64,000 nucleotides of DNA from assembly GCA_910579805.1 (NCBI GenBank), contig CAJTWM010000016.1:14267-78266 (forward strand), in the 5' to 3' direction. Source of the stretch: an uncultured Lachnospiraceae bacterium. GTDB taxonomy: Bacteria > Bacillota > Clostridia > Lachnospirales > Lachnospiraceae. The notes beneath the pieces are model-generated. The model made no database searches, was not told where the DNA came from, and was given only the letters and a program-made list of their open reading frames with translations. Each line of letters starts with the position of its first letter. Within the stretch, counting starts at the first letter, position 1. A program made the position numbers and the translations under genes. Positions 7,895 through 16,135 of the stretch are shown piece after piece.

Positions 7895-8141
7895 AAATAA
7901 AGGCTATGAACGAAGAGAGTAGGCTTTTAGAGGGTAAAAGAGAGAGACTGCCACAGGCTGAAAGCAGTTTTGATCCAAGGGAGCCGAAAGTGCATTCGGA
8001 AGCTGACCGACGGAAAGCATGGGCAGAGTATGTCGGTACGGAAACGCCCGTTACCCGTTTTGAGTGAAGGAGTCTATCCTTTAGCAGAGTGGAACCGCGG
8101 ATAATTTCGTCTCTAATGCAGAGAGGGATTATCCGTTTTTT
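7895..8141 (+). promoter_or_regulatory. T-box riboswitch leader, cysteine specifier (TGC)
   Basis: A tRNA-sensing leader. The conserved T-box AGCAGAGTGGAACCGCG lies at 8083-8099. The terminator stem CGGATAAT/ATTATCCG (8098-8105 and 8128-8135) is followed by TTTTTT. In stem I, CGAA 7911-7914 pairs with TTCG 7995-7998 and GGCT 7922-7925 with AGCC 7982-7985. The internal loop between them has GAGAGTA on one side and GAAAG-TGC-A on the other. This places the specifier codon TGC (Cys) at 7991-7993, fitting the downstream cysE and cysS. Uncharged tRNA-Cys should favour read-through. Confidence 0.93.
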
Positions 8142-8180
8142 CGTTATAGGTTCTAAGCGGCGGCCTGTCAGGAGGAAAGA

Positions 8181-8858
8181 ATGGGTTTTATTAAAAATGT
8201 TAAGGAAGAGATCGATATTATAAGAGAACGTGACCCGGCGATCCATTCCTCGCTTGAAGTATTTTTATATCCCAGCTTTAAGGTAATGATCCATTATAGG
8301 ATCGCCCATAAGTTGTATACAAAAGGACATTATTTTTGGGCAAGGTGGGTGTCCCAAAGAGGAGTGCGGAAGACCGGTATTGAGATCCATCCGGGCGCAA
8401 AAATTGGAAAGGGACTTTTTATTGACCATGGAAACGGTGTGATCATCGGTGAGACGGCAATTATCGGCGATAACGTTACGATGTATCAGGGAGTGACGCT
8501 GGGGGGCACCGGAAAAGAACACGGCAAAAGACACCCTACTATTGGGGACAATGTTATGATCAGCGCGGGAGCAAAAATTCTCGGTTCTTTTACGATAGGA
8601 GAAAATTCCAAGGTTGGCGCAGGAAGCGTGGTATTGGAGGCGGTGCCGCCTAATTCCACGGTGGTCGGCGTCCCGGGGCGGGTAGTGAAGCGCAATAACA
8701 GGTCGCTCCCGTGCGAGGATATGTGTCAGGTAGACTTGCCGGATCCGGTCAGGGAAGATATCGCCTGTCTGCAGAAAGAAAACAGCGAACTTACAAACCG
8801 TGTGCTGGAGCTGGAGAACCGTGTGAAACAACTTTTAAAAGAGAGTGAAAAGCAATAG
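8181..8858 (+). CDS. cysE: Serine O-acetyltransferase
   Basis: Acetylates serine with acetyl-CoA, the first step of cysteine synthesis. The 225-residue protein has an N-terminal helical part and a left-handed beta-helix of hexapeptide repeats (about residues 70-175) with DHGNGVIIGETAIIGDN and TLGGTGK. A C-terminal helical stretch (QKENSELTNRVLELENRVKQ) looks like a coiled coil. First gene after the Cys T-box leader and 18 bases before cysS. The gene is about usual length for Firmicutes. Confidence 0.96.
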   Translation: MGFIKNVKEEIDIIRERDPAIHSSLEVFLYPSFKVMIHYRIAHKLYTKGHYFWARWVSQRGVRKTGIEIHPGAKIGKGLFIDHGNGVIIGETAIIGDNVTMYQGVTLGGTGKEHGKRHPTIGDNVMISAGAKILGSFTIGENSKVGAGSVVLEAVPPNSTVVGVPGRVVKRNNRSLPCEDMCQVDLPDPVREDIACLQKENSELTNRVLELENRVKQLLKESEKQ

Positions 8859-8876
8859 AAAGGAACGGGATTTTAA

Positions 8877-10286
8877 ATGAAGATATATAATACGTTAACA
8901 AGGAAAAAGGAAGAATTTATACCGATAGAACAGGGAAAAGTCAGGATGTATGTATGCGGCCCTACCGTTTATAATTATATCCATATCGGAAATGCAAGGC
9001 CGATGGTCGTATTTGATACGGTAAGACGTTATATGGAGCATAAAGGATATGAGGTAAACTATGTTTCTAATTTTACCGATGTGGACGACAAGATCATAAA
9101 AAAATCAGTGGAGGAGGGCGTTGATTCTTCCGTGATTTCCGAAAGATATATTGAAGAATGCAAAAAGGACATGGAGGGGCTGAATGTACGTCCGGCAACG
9201 ACGCATCCGAAGGCGACAGAGGAAATAGGCGGTATGCTGGATATGATAAACACGCTGATAGAAAAAGGCCATGCCTATACGGGTGCTGACGGAACCGTAT
9301 ATTTCAGGACGAGGAGTTTTAAAGACTATGGAAAGCTGTCCCATAAAAATATTGACGATCTGCAGGGAGGAAACCGTTCTCTTTTAGTCTCAGGAGAAGA
9401 GCAGAAGGAAGATCCTTTGGATTTTGTACTTTGGAAACCGAAAAAAGAGGGAGAGCCGTATTGGGAGTCTCCGTGGTGCGACGGACGTCCGGGCTGGCAT
9501 ATCGAATGTTCCGTTATGAGCAAGAAATATTTAGGGGAAGAAATAGACATTCATGCGGGAGGGGAAGATTTGATCTTTCCTCATCATGAAAATGAGGTCG
9601 CACAGTCGGAGGCGGCGAACGGAAAGATTTTTTCCAGATATTGGATGCATAATGCCTTTTTGAGCATCGATAACAAAAAGATGTCTAAATCTGCGGGAAA
9701 CTTTTTTACAGTGAGGGAAATTGCCGAAAAATACGATCTTCAGGCAGTGCGTTTTTTCCTGCTTTCCGCTCATTACAGAAGCCCCCTGAATTTCAGTGAA
9801 GAATTGATGGAGGCGGCGAAGAACGGCTATGACAGGATCGTTACAAGCGTAGGAAATTTGAAATATTTAATGGAGAACGTTTCGGCGGAAACGATAAATG
9901 AACGGGAAGAAGAGCTTTTGAAAGAGGCGGCGTCTTTTACAGATAAGTTTGACGCGGCCATGGAGGAGGATTTCAATACGGCGGATGCGATCGCCGTTAT
10001 CTTTGAGCTTGTTAAATTCGCTAATCAGAATGCCTCCGCATCAAATTCAAAAGGATTTTTAAAAGCCCTTTCGGATGAAATCATCCTGCTCTCGGATATC
10101 TGCGGCCTGATCGTGGAAAGAGAAGAGCAGATGTTGGATTCTGATATCGAAAAGCTGATAGAAGAAAGACAGGCGGCAAGGAAGAATAAAGACTTTGCGC
10201 GTGCGGACGAGATCAGGAACGAGCTGCTTCAAAAGGGCATTATATTAGAAGATACCAGAGAAGGTGTGAAATGGAAGAGAGCCTGA
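8877..10286 (+). CDS. cysS: Cysteinyl-tRNA synthetase
   Basis: Class I aminoacyl-tRNA synthetase, 469 residues. It shows the HIGH-type motif YIHIGNARP, the zinc ligands in VCGPTVYN and WHIECSVM with HHENE, and the KMSKS loop (KKMSKSAGNF). The C-terminal DALR-like helical domain is complete. Controlled with cysE by the T-box leader that senses its own tRNA substrate. Its last 16 bases overlap the start of mrnC, suggesting coupled translation. Confidence 0.98.
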   Translation: MKIYNTLTRKKEEFIPIEQGKVRMYVCGPTVYNYIHIGNARPMVVFDTVRRYMEHKGYEVNYVSNFTDVDDKIIKKSVEEGVDSSVISERYIEECKKDMEGLNVRPATTHPKATEEIGGMLDMINTLIEKGHAYTGADGTVYFRTRSFKDYGKLSHKNIDDLQGGNRSLLVSGEEQKEDPLDFVLWKPKKEGEPYWESPWCDGRPGWHIECSVMSKKYLGEEIDIHAGGEDLIFPHHENEVAQSEAANGKIFSRYWMHNAFLSIDNKKMSKSAGNFFTVREIAEKYDLQAVRFFLLSAHYRSPLNFSEELMEAAKNGYDRIVTSVGNLKYLMENVSAETINEREEELLKEAASFTDKFDAAMEEDFNTADAIAVIFELVKFANQNASASNSKGFLKALSDEIILLSDICGLIVEREEQMLDSDIEKLIEERQAARKNKDFARADEIRNELLQKGIILEDTREGVKWKRA

Positions 10287-10711
10287 ATATGTTTAAACGG
10301 CTGACGGAAGGATTTTCCTGCGGGGAGACGGATATCAGGTCTTATTCGCCGCTGACGCTCGCCTATATCGGGGACGGCATTTACGATCTGATCATCCGTT
10401 CGGCAGTGGTAGGACACGGGAACCTTCCCGCCAGTAAACTTCACAAAAAAGTGACGGAATATGTGAATGCGGCGGCGCAGGCGGCCATGATAGAAGCGAT
10501 TTTAGAAAACTTGAGCGAAGAAGAGGAGGCAATATATAAAAGGGGAAGAAACGCCAAATCTTTTACAAAGGCGAAAAATGCTTCTACGGGCGATTACAGA
10601 AAGGCGACAGGTTTTGAGGCTCTCATGGGGTATCTCTATTTACAGGGAAGGACGGAACGGGCCATAGAGCTGACCCGTTTGGCGCTTAAAAAGCTCAATA
10701 TGGAGTTATGA
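10271..10711 (+). CDS. mrnC: Mini-ribonuclease III
   Basis: A 146-residue RNase III catalytic domain without a double-stranded RNA-binding domain, which matures 23S rRNA ends in Firmicutes. The signature LAYIGDGIYDLIIRS carries the catalytic acidic residues, and STGDYRKATGFEALMGYLYL holds the second acidic cluster. It overlaps cysS by 16 bases and rlmB by 4 bases, the conserved cysS-mrnC-rlmB order. Confidence 0.93.
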   Translation: MEESLNMFKRLTEGFSCGETDIRSYSPLTLAYIGDGIYDLIIRSAVVGHGNLPASKLHKKVTEYVNAAAQAAMIEAILENLSEEEEAIYKRGRNAKSFTKAKNASTGDYRKATGFEALMGYLYLQGRTERAIELTRLALKKLNMEL

Positions 10712-11493
10712 CCTATAGATTGAAAAATCAAAGAAGGAAGGATAGAGGATACATGGGTTATCAGGAATTTACGATAGAAGGCAGAAATGCAGTGATCGAA
10801 GCATACCGGTCAGGAAAGACGATAGACAAGCTTTTTATTTTGGACGGCTGTCAGGACGGTCCGGTCATGACGATCAAGCGGGAGGCCAAAAAGCAGAATA
10901 CAATTGTTAAATTTGTAACCAAGGAGCGTTTGGACCAAATGTCGGATACAGGAAAGCATCAGGGAGTGATCGCATATGCCGCTGCTTATGAATATGCGCA
11001 GGTAGAGGACATTCTTCAGGCAGCGGGAGAAAAAGGTGAGCCGCCTTTTCTTTTTCTGCTGGATAATATAGAAGATCCCCATAATCTGGGGGCCATTATC
11101 CGTACCGCCAATTTAGCGGGAGCCCATGGAGTGATCATTCCCAAAAACCGGGCCGTGGGGCTGACGGCAGTAGTGGCAAGGACTTCTGCAGGCGCTTTGA
11201 ATTATACGCCGGTGGCCAAGGTAACGAATCTGTCCAAGACTATCGAAGATCTGAAAAAGGAAGGTATTTGGTTTGTATGCGCGGATATGGACGGTACGAG
11301 GATGTACGATCTGGATCTGAAGGGGCCGATCGGACTGGTGATCGGCAGCGAGGGAGAAGGCGTAGGACGGCTGGTAAAGGAAAAATGTGATTTTACGGCG
11401 GCCATCCCGATGAAAGGGGATATCGATTCTTTGAATGCGTCGGTGGCGGCGGGTGTGCTCGCCTATGAGATCGTGCGGCAGAGGGGAAATTAG
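10708..11493 (+). CDS. rlmB: 23S rRNA (guanosine-2'-O-)-methyltransferase RlmB
   Basis: SPOUT-class methyltransferase of the TrmH/RlmB family, modifying G2251 of 23S rRNA in the E. coli homologue. It has the N-terminal substrate-binding domain GRNAVIEAYRSG and the knot motifs LDNIEDPHNLGAIIRTA, LVIGSEGEGVGR and SLNASVAAGVLAYE. The start is uncertain: ATG 10708 overlaps the mrnC stop by ATGA, while ATG 10753, behind AGAGG, removes 15 basic residues (MTYRLKNQRRKDRGY) and better fits usual N-termini. In Firmicutes a yacP gene normally follows; here sigH comes directly. Confidence 0.94.
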   Translation: MTYRLKNQRRKDRGYMGYQEFTIEGRNAVIEAYRSGKTIDKLFILDGCQDGPVMTIKREAKKQNTIVKFVTKERLDQMSDTGKHQGVIAYAAAYEYAQVEDILQAAGEKGEPPFLFLLDNIEDPHNLGAIIRTANLAGAHGVIIPKNRAVGLTAVVARTSAGALNYTPVAKVTNLSKTIEDLKKEGIWFVCADMDGTRMYDLDLKGPIGLVIGSEGEGVGRLVKEKCDFTAAIPMKGDIDSLNASVAAGVLAYEIVRQRGN

Positions 11494-11555
11494 CGTGGTT
11501 CTTTCCCGTATGGATCTGGGCATTTTGCGAAGCAGAATCAAGGAGGTAGTTTGGT

Positions 11556-12185
11556 ATGGATTATGAAAATATTTCGGACGAGGAATTGATCCTGCGGCTT
11601 CGCGACGGAGAAAGCAATATTACGGATTTCATTATGGACAAATATAAAAATCTGGTGAGGAGCAAAGCGAAAACAATGTATATTCTGGGTGCGGACACGG
11701 AGGATCTGATTCAGGAGGGAATGATAGGTCTGTTTAAGGCGATCCGGGATTATGACAGCGGAAGGGATGCCAGTTTTTTTACGTTTGCCGATCTTTGCGT
11801 TTCCAGACAGATGTATACTGCGGTTCAGGCGTCCAGAAGAGAAAAACACGCGCCTTTAAATTCCTATGTTTCTTTATATTCTACGGGCAATCTGTCCGGT
11901 TCGGAAAGAGAAGAGGGGGAAGAACTTCAGCTTGTCAATGCGATTGCTTCCCATACGGATCTGAATCCTGAAGATATGCTGATCGATAAGGAAAATGTGG
12001 AAAATTTAGAGAAAATGCTGGAAAAGGAGTTGAGCGCTTTCGAAAAAGAAGTGCTGGATCTGTATATGATCGGCATGAGCTATTCCCAGATCGCGAAGGT
12101 GCTCGGGCGGGACGAAAAGTCTACGGATAACGCTCTACAGAGGGTCAAAATGAAGATCAAAATATATAAAAAAGGAAAGCCTTGA
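11556..12185 (+). CDS. sigH: RNA polymerase sporulation sigma factor SigH
   Basis: Transition-state and early sporulation sigma factor, 209 residues. Region 2 is seen in LGADTEDLIQEGMIGLFKAIRDYD and FFTFADLCVSRQMYTAV. A region 4 helix-turn-helix MSYSQIAKVLGRDEKSTDNALQRVK closes the protein. AAGGAGGT precedes ATG 11556. The position after cysS-mrnC-rlmB matches B. subtilis, but yacP is missing. With spoIIGA-sigE this indicates a spore former. Confidence 0.95.
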   Translation: MDYENISDEELILRLRDGESNITDFIMDKYKNLVRSKAKTMYILGADTEDLIQEGMIGLFKAIRDYDSGRDASFFTFADLCVSRQMYTAVQASRREKHAPLNSYVSLYSTGNLSGSEREEGEELQLVNAIASHTDLNPEDMLIDKENVENLEKMLEKELSAFEKEVLDLYMIGMSYSQIAKVLGRDEKSTDNALQRVKMKIKIYKKGKP

Positions 12186-12271
12186 AAGTGAGAGTTAAGA
12201 AAGGGCAGGCTCTTTGACATTGGGTTTCAAAAAATGAATCAAAATAGATGGATTATGGAGAGGGTAATGTT

Positions 12272-13789
12272 ATGCTGGTGCTGATCAAGACGTCGGTCAC
12301 ATGTCTTTTGGTTATGATATATATGGTCGGCTTTTATTATCGAAAACCACATATTCCGGTCAAGTCCACGAAGATATTCCAAAGGCTTATCGTTGCGGCT
12401 TTATTTAACGCGGCGTTTGACTTGATCACGATCTGTACGGTGAACCGTAGAGACGTGGTTCCGGAGTTTGTGAATCTGACCGTGCATATCGTTTATTTAA
12501 TGTCGATATTGTCGTTTATTTATCTGCTGTTTTTGTATATGCGAAGTTATTTGGAAACAAGTCTGCAGTTTTCCGGTCCGGTAAAGATATTGCAAAGTCT
12601 GCCTTTTATCGTGTCGGCGGCAGGGATTGTTTTATTGCCGATCACCTATGTGCAGGGAAAAACGACAGATTATTCCTTGGGCCCAAAGGCTTACGCATTG
12701 TATGTCAGTTTAGTGATCTATTTGATACTGATATTATATTATTGTCTCCGCTATTGGAAGATCTTAGACGGAGAGAAACGGGTGGCGATCCTGCTTGCCG
12801 TACCCCTTTATGTGGCGGCTGCTGCGATCCAGATGCTGATTCCGGAAACGCTGGTAGAAATAATCTGTTCTACGCTCATCCTTTTAGGTCTGATATTGAG
12901 TAATGAAAATACGGAAAAATATGTGGATGAGAAAACGGCGTTGTTTAACCGGTATTCTTTTGAAAACGTATTGGATGGTTTTGCTTTTGATAAACAGAAA
13001 CTTATTGTGGGGCTTCTTTGTTTTTGCAAGACAGAAAACAGCTTCGATTGGAATCGGGATACTTTGATCTTGAACGACATACATAAAGAGATCAAACAAT
13101 ATCGCTTGTACGGCTACCGGGTCTGCGAGAACGGCGTAGTATTTATCGGTAGTACTCCGGAGAAGGCCCAGACGGTGTTGGAGAAGATCAAGCGTAACAT
13201 GGAAGAAAAATATGGAAAAGAGAATATAAGCATTGAGACGGAAGTTTTATCAGGAGACGCCGTCCTTACAAAGTATAACTGTATGCGGAATATTATCGAC
13301 TTTTGTGCAGAGGCGGGCAGCCGTCTGGCTTATATCGATTACCTGACAAATATTTATAACCGTAATGCTTTAGAAAGAGATTTGGATAAACTGCAGGAAA
13401 AAGAAGGAATTTCTTTCTTTATTGCAGATCTGAATAATCTGAAGACCGTGAATGATACGATGGGACATTCGGCCGGCGATAAACTCTTGCAGGATTTTGC
13501 CTGTCTATTGAAGAACGCTGCCGGAGAGAGAGGAAGAGCGTATCGGCAGGGCGGAGACGAATTTGCGGTATTGTATGGCCAAAATGCGGATCTGTTTATG
13601 CGGAATCTGGAAGAACGCTGCAGAGACTATAACCGTTCCTGTGCGGTTCCGGTCAGTTATGCGATCGGTTATTCTCTGCTGACGGAGGATCAATTCCGGG
13701 ATACGGCGGACCAGATGATGTATGCGGATAAAAAAGGGAAAAAGAGCCAGAAGAAAGATCTGCAATTGGGAACGGCCAAAGAAAGATAA
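12272..13789 (+). CDS. Membrane-bound diguanylate cyclase (GGDEF)
   Basis: A 505-residue protein with about seven hydrophobic helices in its first 220 residues, resembling the histidine-kinase-like 7TM sensor. A linker domain of roughly 130 residues follows, then a GGDEF domain (about residues 350-500). The catalytic loop RQGGDEF is intact at residues 427-431, and FFIADLNNLKTVNDTMGHSAGD carries the metal Asp and substrate residues, so it should make cyclic di-GMP from GTP. No RxxD inhibitory site sits five residues before GGDEF. ATG 12272 is chosen for GGAGAGGG at seven-base spacing. What the sensor part detects is unknown. Confidence 0.9.
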   Translation: MLVLIKTSVTCLLVMIYMVGFYYRKPHIPVKSTKIFQRLIVAALFNAAFDLITICTVNRRDVVPEFVNLTVHIVYLMSILSFIYLLFLYMRSYLETSLQFSGPVKILQSLPFIVSAAGIVLLPITYVQGKTTDYSLGPKAYALYVSLVIYLILILYYCLRYWKILDGEKRVAILLAVPLYVAAAAIQMLIPETLVEIICSTLILLGLILSNENTEKYVDEKTALFNRYSFENVLDGFAFDKQKLIVGLLCFCKTENSFDWNRDTLILNDIHKEIKQYRLYGYRVCENGVVFIGSTPEKAQTVLEKIKRNMEEKYGKENISIETEVLSGDAVLTKYNCMRNIIDFCAEAGSRLAYIDYLTNIYNRNALERDLDKLQEKEGISFFIADLNNLKTVNDTMGHSAGDKLLQDFACLLKNAAGERGRAYRQGGDEFAVLYGQNADLFMRNLEERCRDYNRSCAVPVSYAIGYSLLTEDQFRDTADQMMYADKKGKKSQKKDLQLGTAKER

Positions 13790-13829
13790 AAAATATAAAT
13801 AGCAGTATAAACAGTTAGAGAGGGTGCGT

Positions 13830-14459
13830 ATGGAAAGGAAAAGGGCGGAGAAGGGGCATTATGCATGGGACTGCATTGGGGAGACGAAAGATGCGGATGA
13901 AAAGCGATTGCTGGATACAGATGAAAAAACCGCTCTGTGCAGGAAGATCGGAGCTGCCATTTATAAACCTTCCCGGAGCGTTATCGCGGCGGTAAAAATT
14001 GCGCCGTTTTTTGCAGCGCTGACGCTTGTGGCCGGAATCAAATTCATTGTGGAAGAAACTTCGGCGCCGATGCTTGTATGGGGAATCGTCCTGTTCGGCA
14101 TTTCGGTTTTTTATATGGTATTTGCATTGTTCTTTTATCTTGTGAAAGAAGTCTGGGTATATGACAGATGGAAAGCACAGGAAAAAGAGATCATGCAAGG
14201 CGATGTGTACCGGATGCCCATTACTATCGGGGATGTTTTTCAGGCAGGCGGCAGGCATAAATACTGTTATGCGAATCTGAAATATACGGAAGAGGAGAAC
14301 TTTCTCGATACTTATCAGATTCCGGAATATATGTATGATCATGTAAATGAAGTAAAAGCGTATTGCTGCTATTATGAAGGAAAACCGGAAAAGTACCGGC
14401 CAGGAAAGTATAAACTGTTTTTTATTGATTATGGAGATGAGTGTAAAGAGGATTTCTAA
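13830..14459 (+). CDS. Hypothetical membrane protein with two central helices
   Basis: A 209-residue protein I do not recognise. Its first 60 residues are charged. Two hydrophobic helices (about residues 52-100) form a hairpin, followed by a cytoplasmic part of about 100 residues ending in an acidic tail DYGDECKEDF. ATG 13830 fits AGAGAGGG upstream; GTG 13824 is the alternative. It follows the GGDEF gene by 40 bases and may be cotranscribed, but nothing in it suggests a c-di-GMP role. Confidence 0.7.
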   Translation: MERKRAEKGHYAWDCIGETKDADEKRLLDTDEKTALCRKIGAAIYKPSRSVIAAVKIAPFFAALTLVAGIKFIVEETSAPMLVWGIVLFGISVFYMVFALFFYLVKEVWVYDRWKAQEKEIMQGDVYRMPITIGDVFQAGGRHKYCYANLKYTEEENFLDTYQIPEYMYDHVNEVKAYCCYYEGKPEKYRPGKYKLFFIDYGDECKEDF

Positions 14460-14607
14460 ACCTGCTGCCGAATTTCATTCAGCATAATAGAGTAGTATGC
14501 AGGCTAAGAAATTCTAAGAGAGTTATTAGGTTGTACTGTCTTGGTCATGAGCGGTTTTTTATTTTTGATATTTATTGGTAGTGTTGAGGGCATGATTTTA
14601 ATTTTGG

Positions 14608-14657
14608 GCAAAAAAATATTGACCTCAAAACCTTGAAAAGCCTTTAAAATCAATATT
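14608..14657 (-). terminator. Terminator of tRNA-Thr
   Basis: On the minus strand, AATATTGA (from 14657) pairs with TCAATATT (ending 14615) and is followed by TTTTTG. It lies just after the 3' end of tRNA-Thr. Confidence 0.75.
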
Positions 14658-14662
14658 CTTTA

Positions 14663-14735
14663 AGCTGCCGACGGGAATCGGACCCGTGACCTCCGCACTA
14701 CCAATGCGACGCTCTACCGACTGAGCCACGGCAGC
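14663..14735 (-). tRNA. tRNA-Thr (anticodon GGT)
   Basis: A 73-base cloverleaf on the minus strand. The acceptor GCTGCCG pairs with CGGCAGC, the anticodon stem TCGCA/TGCGG encloses TTGGTAG (anticodon GGT), and the T arm is CACGGGTCCGATTCCCGT-like. CCA is not encoded. A truncated second copy lies between it and the promoter. Confidence 0.93.
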
Positions 14736-14768
14736 AAACTGATATTAAATTGAATCACTGTGTTTATA

Positions 14769-14807
14769 ACTACCAATGTGACGCTCTACCGACTGAGCCA
14801 TAGCAGC
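14769..14807 (-). pseudogene. 5' half of a tRNA-Thr (truncated duplicate)
   Basis: Read on the minus strand, these about 39 bases repeat the first half of tRNA-Thr(GGT), from the acceptor strand through the D arm into the anticodon loop (TTGGTAGT), with only three differences. The 3' half is missing, so it cannot fold as a tRNA. The break falls in the anticodon loop. It would be transcribed ahead of the intact tRNA. Confidence 0.85.
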
Positions 14808-14847
14808 TTATAGCCGAAAGAACATATTCTAACCGACTACGAGCTAT

Positions 14848-14877
14848 ATTGTATCACAATAAATAAAAGTTTGTCAA
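14848..14877 (-). promoter_or_regulatory. Sigma-A promoter for tRNA-Thr
   Basis: On the minus strand, TTGACA (14877-14872) and TACAAT (14853-14848) with an 18-base spacer point toward the half-tRNA and tRNA-Thr. Confidence 0.75.
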
Positions 14878-14973
14878 CGCCTTTCTATAAAAATTTTATG
14901 GCTGACAAAGCGACAAGCTGCCCCGGTAATGTGTCTGATGTATTGCCTCGCATTTCGCCAAATGCCTAGTGTC

Positions 14974-15124
14974 TTGTCTCGTTGATTATTTGGCAAAACT
15001 ACGCGGGATATTCGTTCACCTGCAAGGCAGATTTTCGACGGCGTAGCGGTGGCTATGACTAGAAAATCTAACGCCGCAGATGGGCGGATAGACAAGTAGA
15101 TTTGACTAATTATCAACGAGACAA
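14974..15124. repeat. MITE-like element with about 24-base terminal inverted repeats
   Basis: TTGTCTCGTTGAT at 14974-14986 is matched in inverse by ATCAACGAGACAA at 15112-15124; with a few mismatches the match extends to about 24 bases. The 151-base element has no coding frame. An internal inverted pair AGATTTTC/GAAAATCT forms a second hairpin. CTAGT lies at 14966-14970 and again at 15125-15129, like a short target duplication, though three extra bases separate the left copy from the repeat. Confidence 0.65.
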
Positions 15125-15153
15125 CTAGTCATCTGGCTGAAAATGAATGTTTC

Positions 15154-15669
15154 CTATAGATATTCCTTCATCATCATCTCAATCAGCTCTACATGGATCT
15201 TTTCGTCCAGTACGATCCGTTTTAGGTTATCTGTAATGCAGGGATCGTCGATCATACAGATCTGTTTTTCATATTTTTCAACCGCAGCCCGTTCTCCGTT
15301 CAATGCGGTCATAAGGAGATCTTCCAGCGTGGTGGAGTAATGGTTATATCCGGGCGTCCAGTACATTTTCCGGTTTCTGCTGCAGGTCCAAAGACGGGGA
15401 GATTCTCCAAGCAAAAGAGCCAGTTGTCCGAAAATACTCAAATGGTGCATTTCCACAATACTGATCTTATGAAAAATATAAGCTACGTCTTCATATTTTT
15501 CGTTTGTCATCAGATTATTATAGAAATAGAGACTGATGGTGGACATTTCGGAGTGGGAGCCTCCAAGGTTATCCAACATCCATTTTGCATAAGTACAGTT
15601 TTGACAAGTTACTTCTACAGGCGGATAAGGCTTGTCAGAAGCAAAGAGCAGGGTTTCACAATTAATCAT
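15154..15669 (-). CDS. Ferritin-like diiron-type protein
   Basis: A 171-residue, all-helical protein starting MINCETLLFASDKPYPPVEV. Evenly spaced acidic/histidine pairs (SHSEMSTISLYFYNNL, VEMHHLSIFGQLA, NGERAAVEKYEKQ, LDEKIHVELIEMM) match the four metal-ligand helices of the ferritin-like superfamily (rubrerythrin, manganese catalase). There is no rubredoxin-type C-terminal domain. A role in oxygen or peroxide defence or metal handling is likely but inferred. GAGGTAG precedes the start at 15669. It is a monocistronic gene flanked by repeats. Confidence 0.75.
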   Translation of the reverse strand: MINCETLLFASDKPYPPVEVTCQNCTYAKWMLDNLGGSHSEMSTISLYFYNNLMTNEKYEDVAYIFHKISIVEMHHLSIFGQLALLLGESPRLWTCSRNRKMYWTPGYNHYSTTLEDLLMTALNGERAAVEKYEKQICMIDDPCITDNLKRIVLDEKIHVELIEMMMKEYL

Positions 15670-15725
15670 AAACTACCTCGTTTTATCATCATTACAATAT
15701 TTAATATATGACGGGAAATCCAGAA

Positions 15726-15929
15726 TATGAAAACGAGTAACAGTTCGGCCATGTAGAAATGACTGTGCAAATTGCCCGTGGGAGCTTGCTCACTAAGGGC
15801 AGCTTGCACAATCATTTCTATAGGGCGGACGCCCGACATGAAATAAGTTGCCGGCGGTTATGTTAATTGTTGGTAAAAATCTATATTCCGGCAACTTATG
15901 AATGGCATGGCTGAACTGTTATGAAAACG
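15726..15929. mobile_element. 182-base palindromic element with 9-base flanking direct repeats
   Basis: Outer arms AACAGTTCGGCCATG (15739-15753) and CATGGCTGAACTGTT (15906-15920) pair with one mismatch. Inside lie two hairpins: TAGAAATGACTGTGCAA/TTGCACAATCATTTCTA (15754-15770, 15804-15820) and ATAAGTTGCCGG/CCGGCAACTTAT (15843-15854, 15888-15899). ATGAAAACG occurs at 15727-15735 and exactly again at 15921-15929, looking like a target duplication. No open frame lies inside, so it would be a non-autonomous element. Confidence 0.65.
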
Positions 15930-15994
15930 GAAAAGAAAAATATTTCCGCTATTGCAAAACAAACCGCCGGAGATTATGATAGAAAGCGAAAGCT

Positions 15995-16016
15995 TATCAC
16001 AAGCCGGCTTGTGATA
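15995..16016. repeat. 22-base perfect palindrome
   Basis: TATCACAAGCC followed at once by GGCTTGTGATA, fully symmetric without a loop. It lies about 120 bases before a small gene and could be an operator or a hairpin relic. Confidence 0.6.
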
Positions 16017-16135
16017 GGCATGGGAACAGACTGGAAAGGGAAAGTTGCGCCGGCAGGTTTGCGTCAGCCCGGCATCCGCAGATTGCGGTCCGTATTACGG
16101 ATCATTAAAATAAAGCCGTGCAGAAATGAGGAAAG

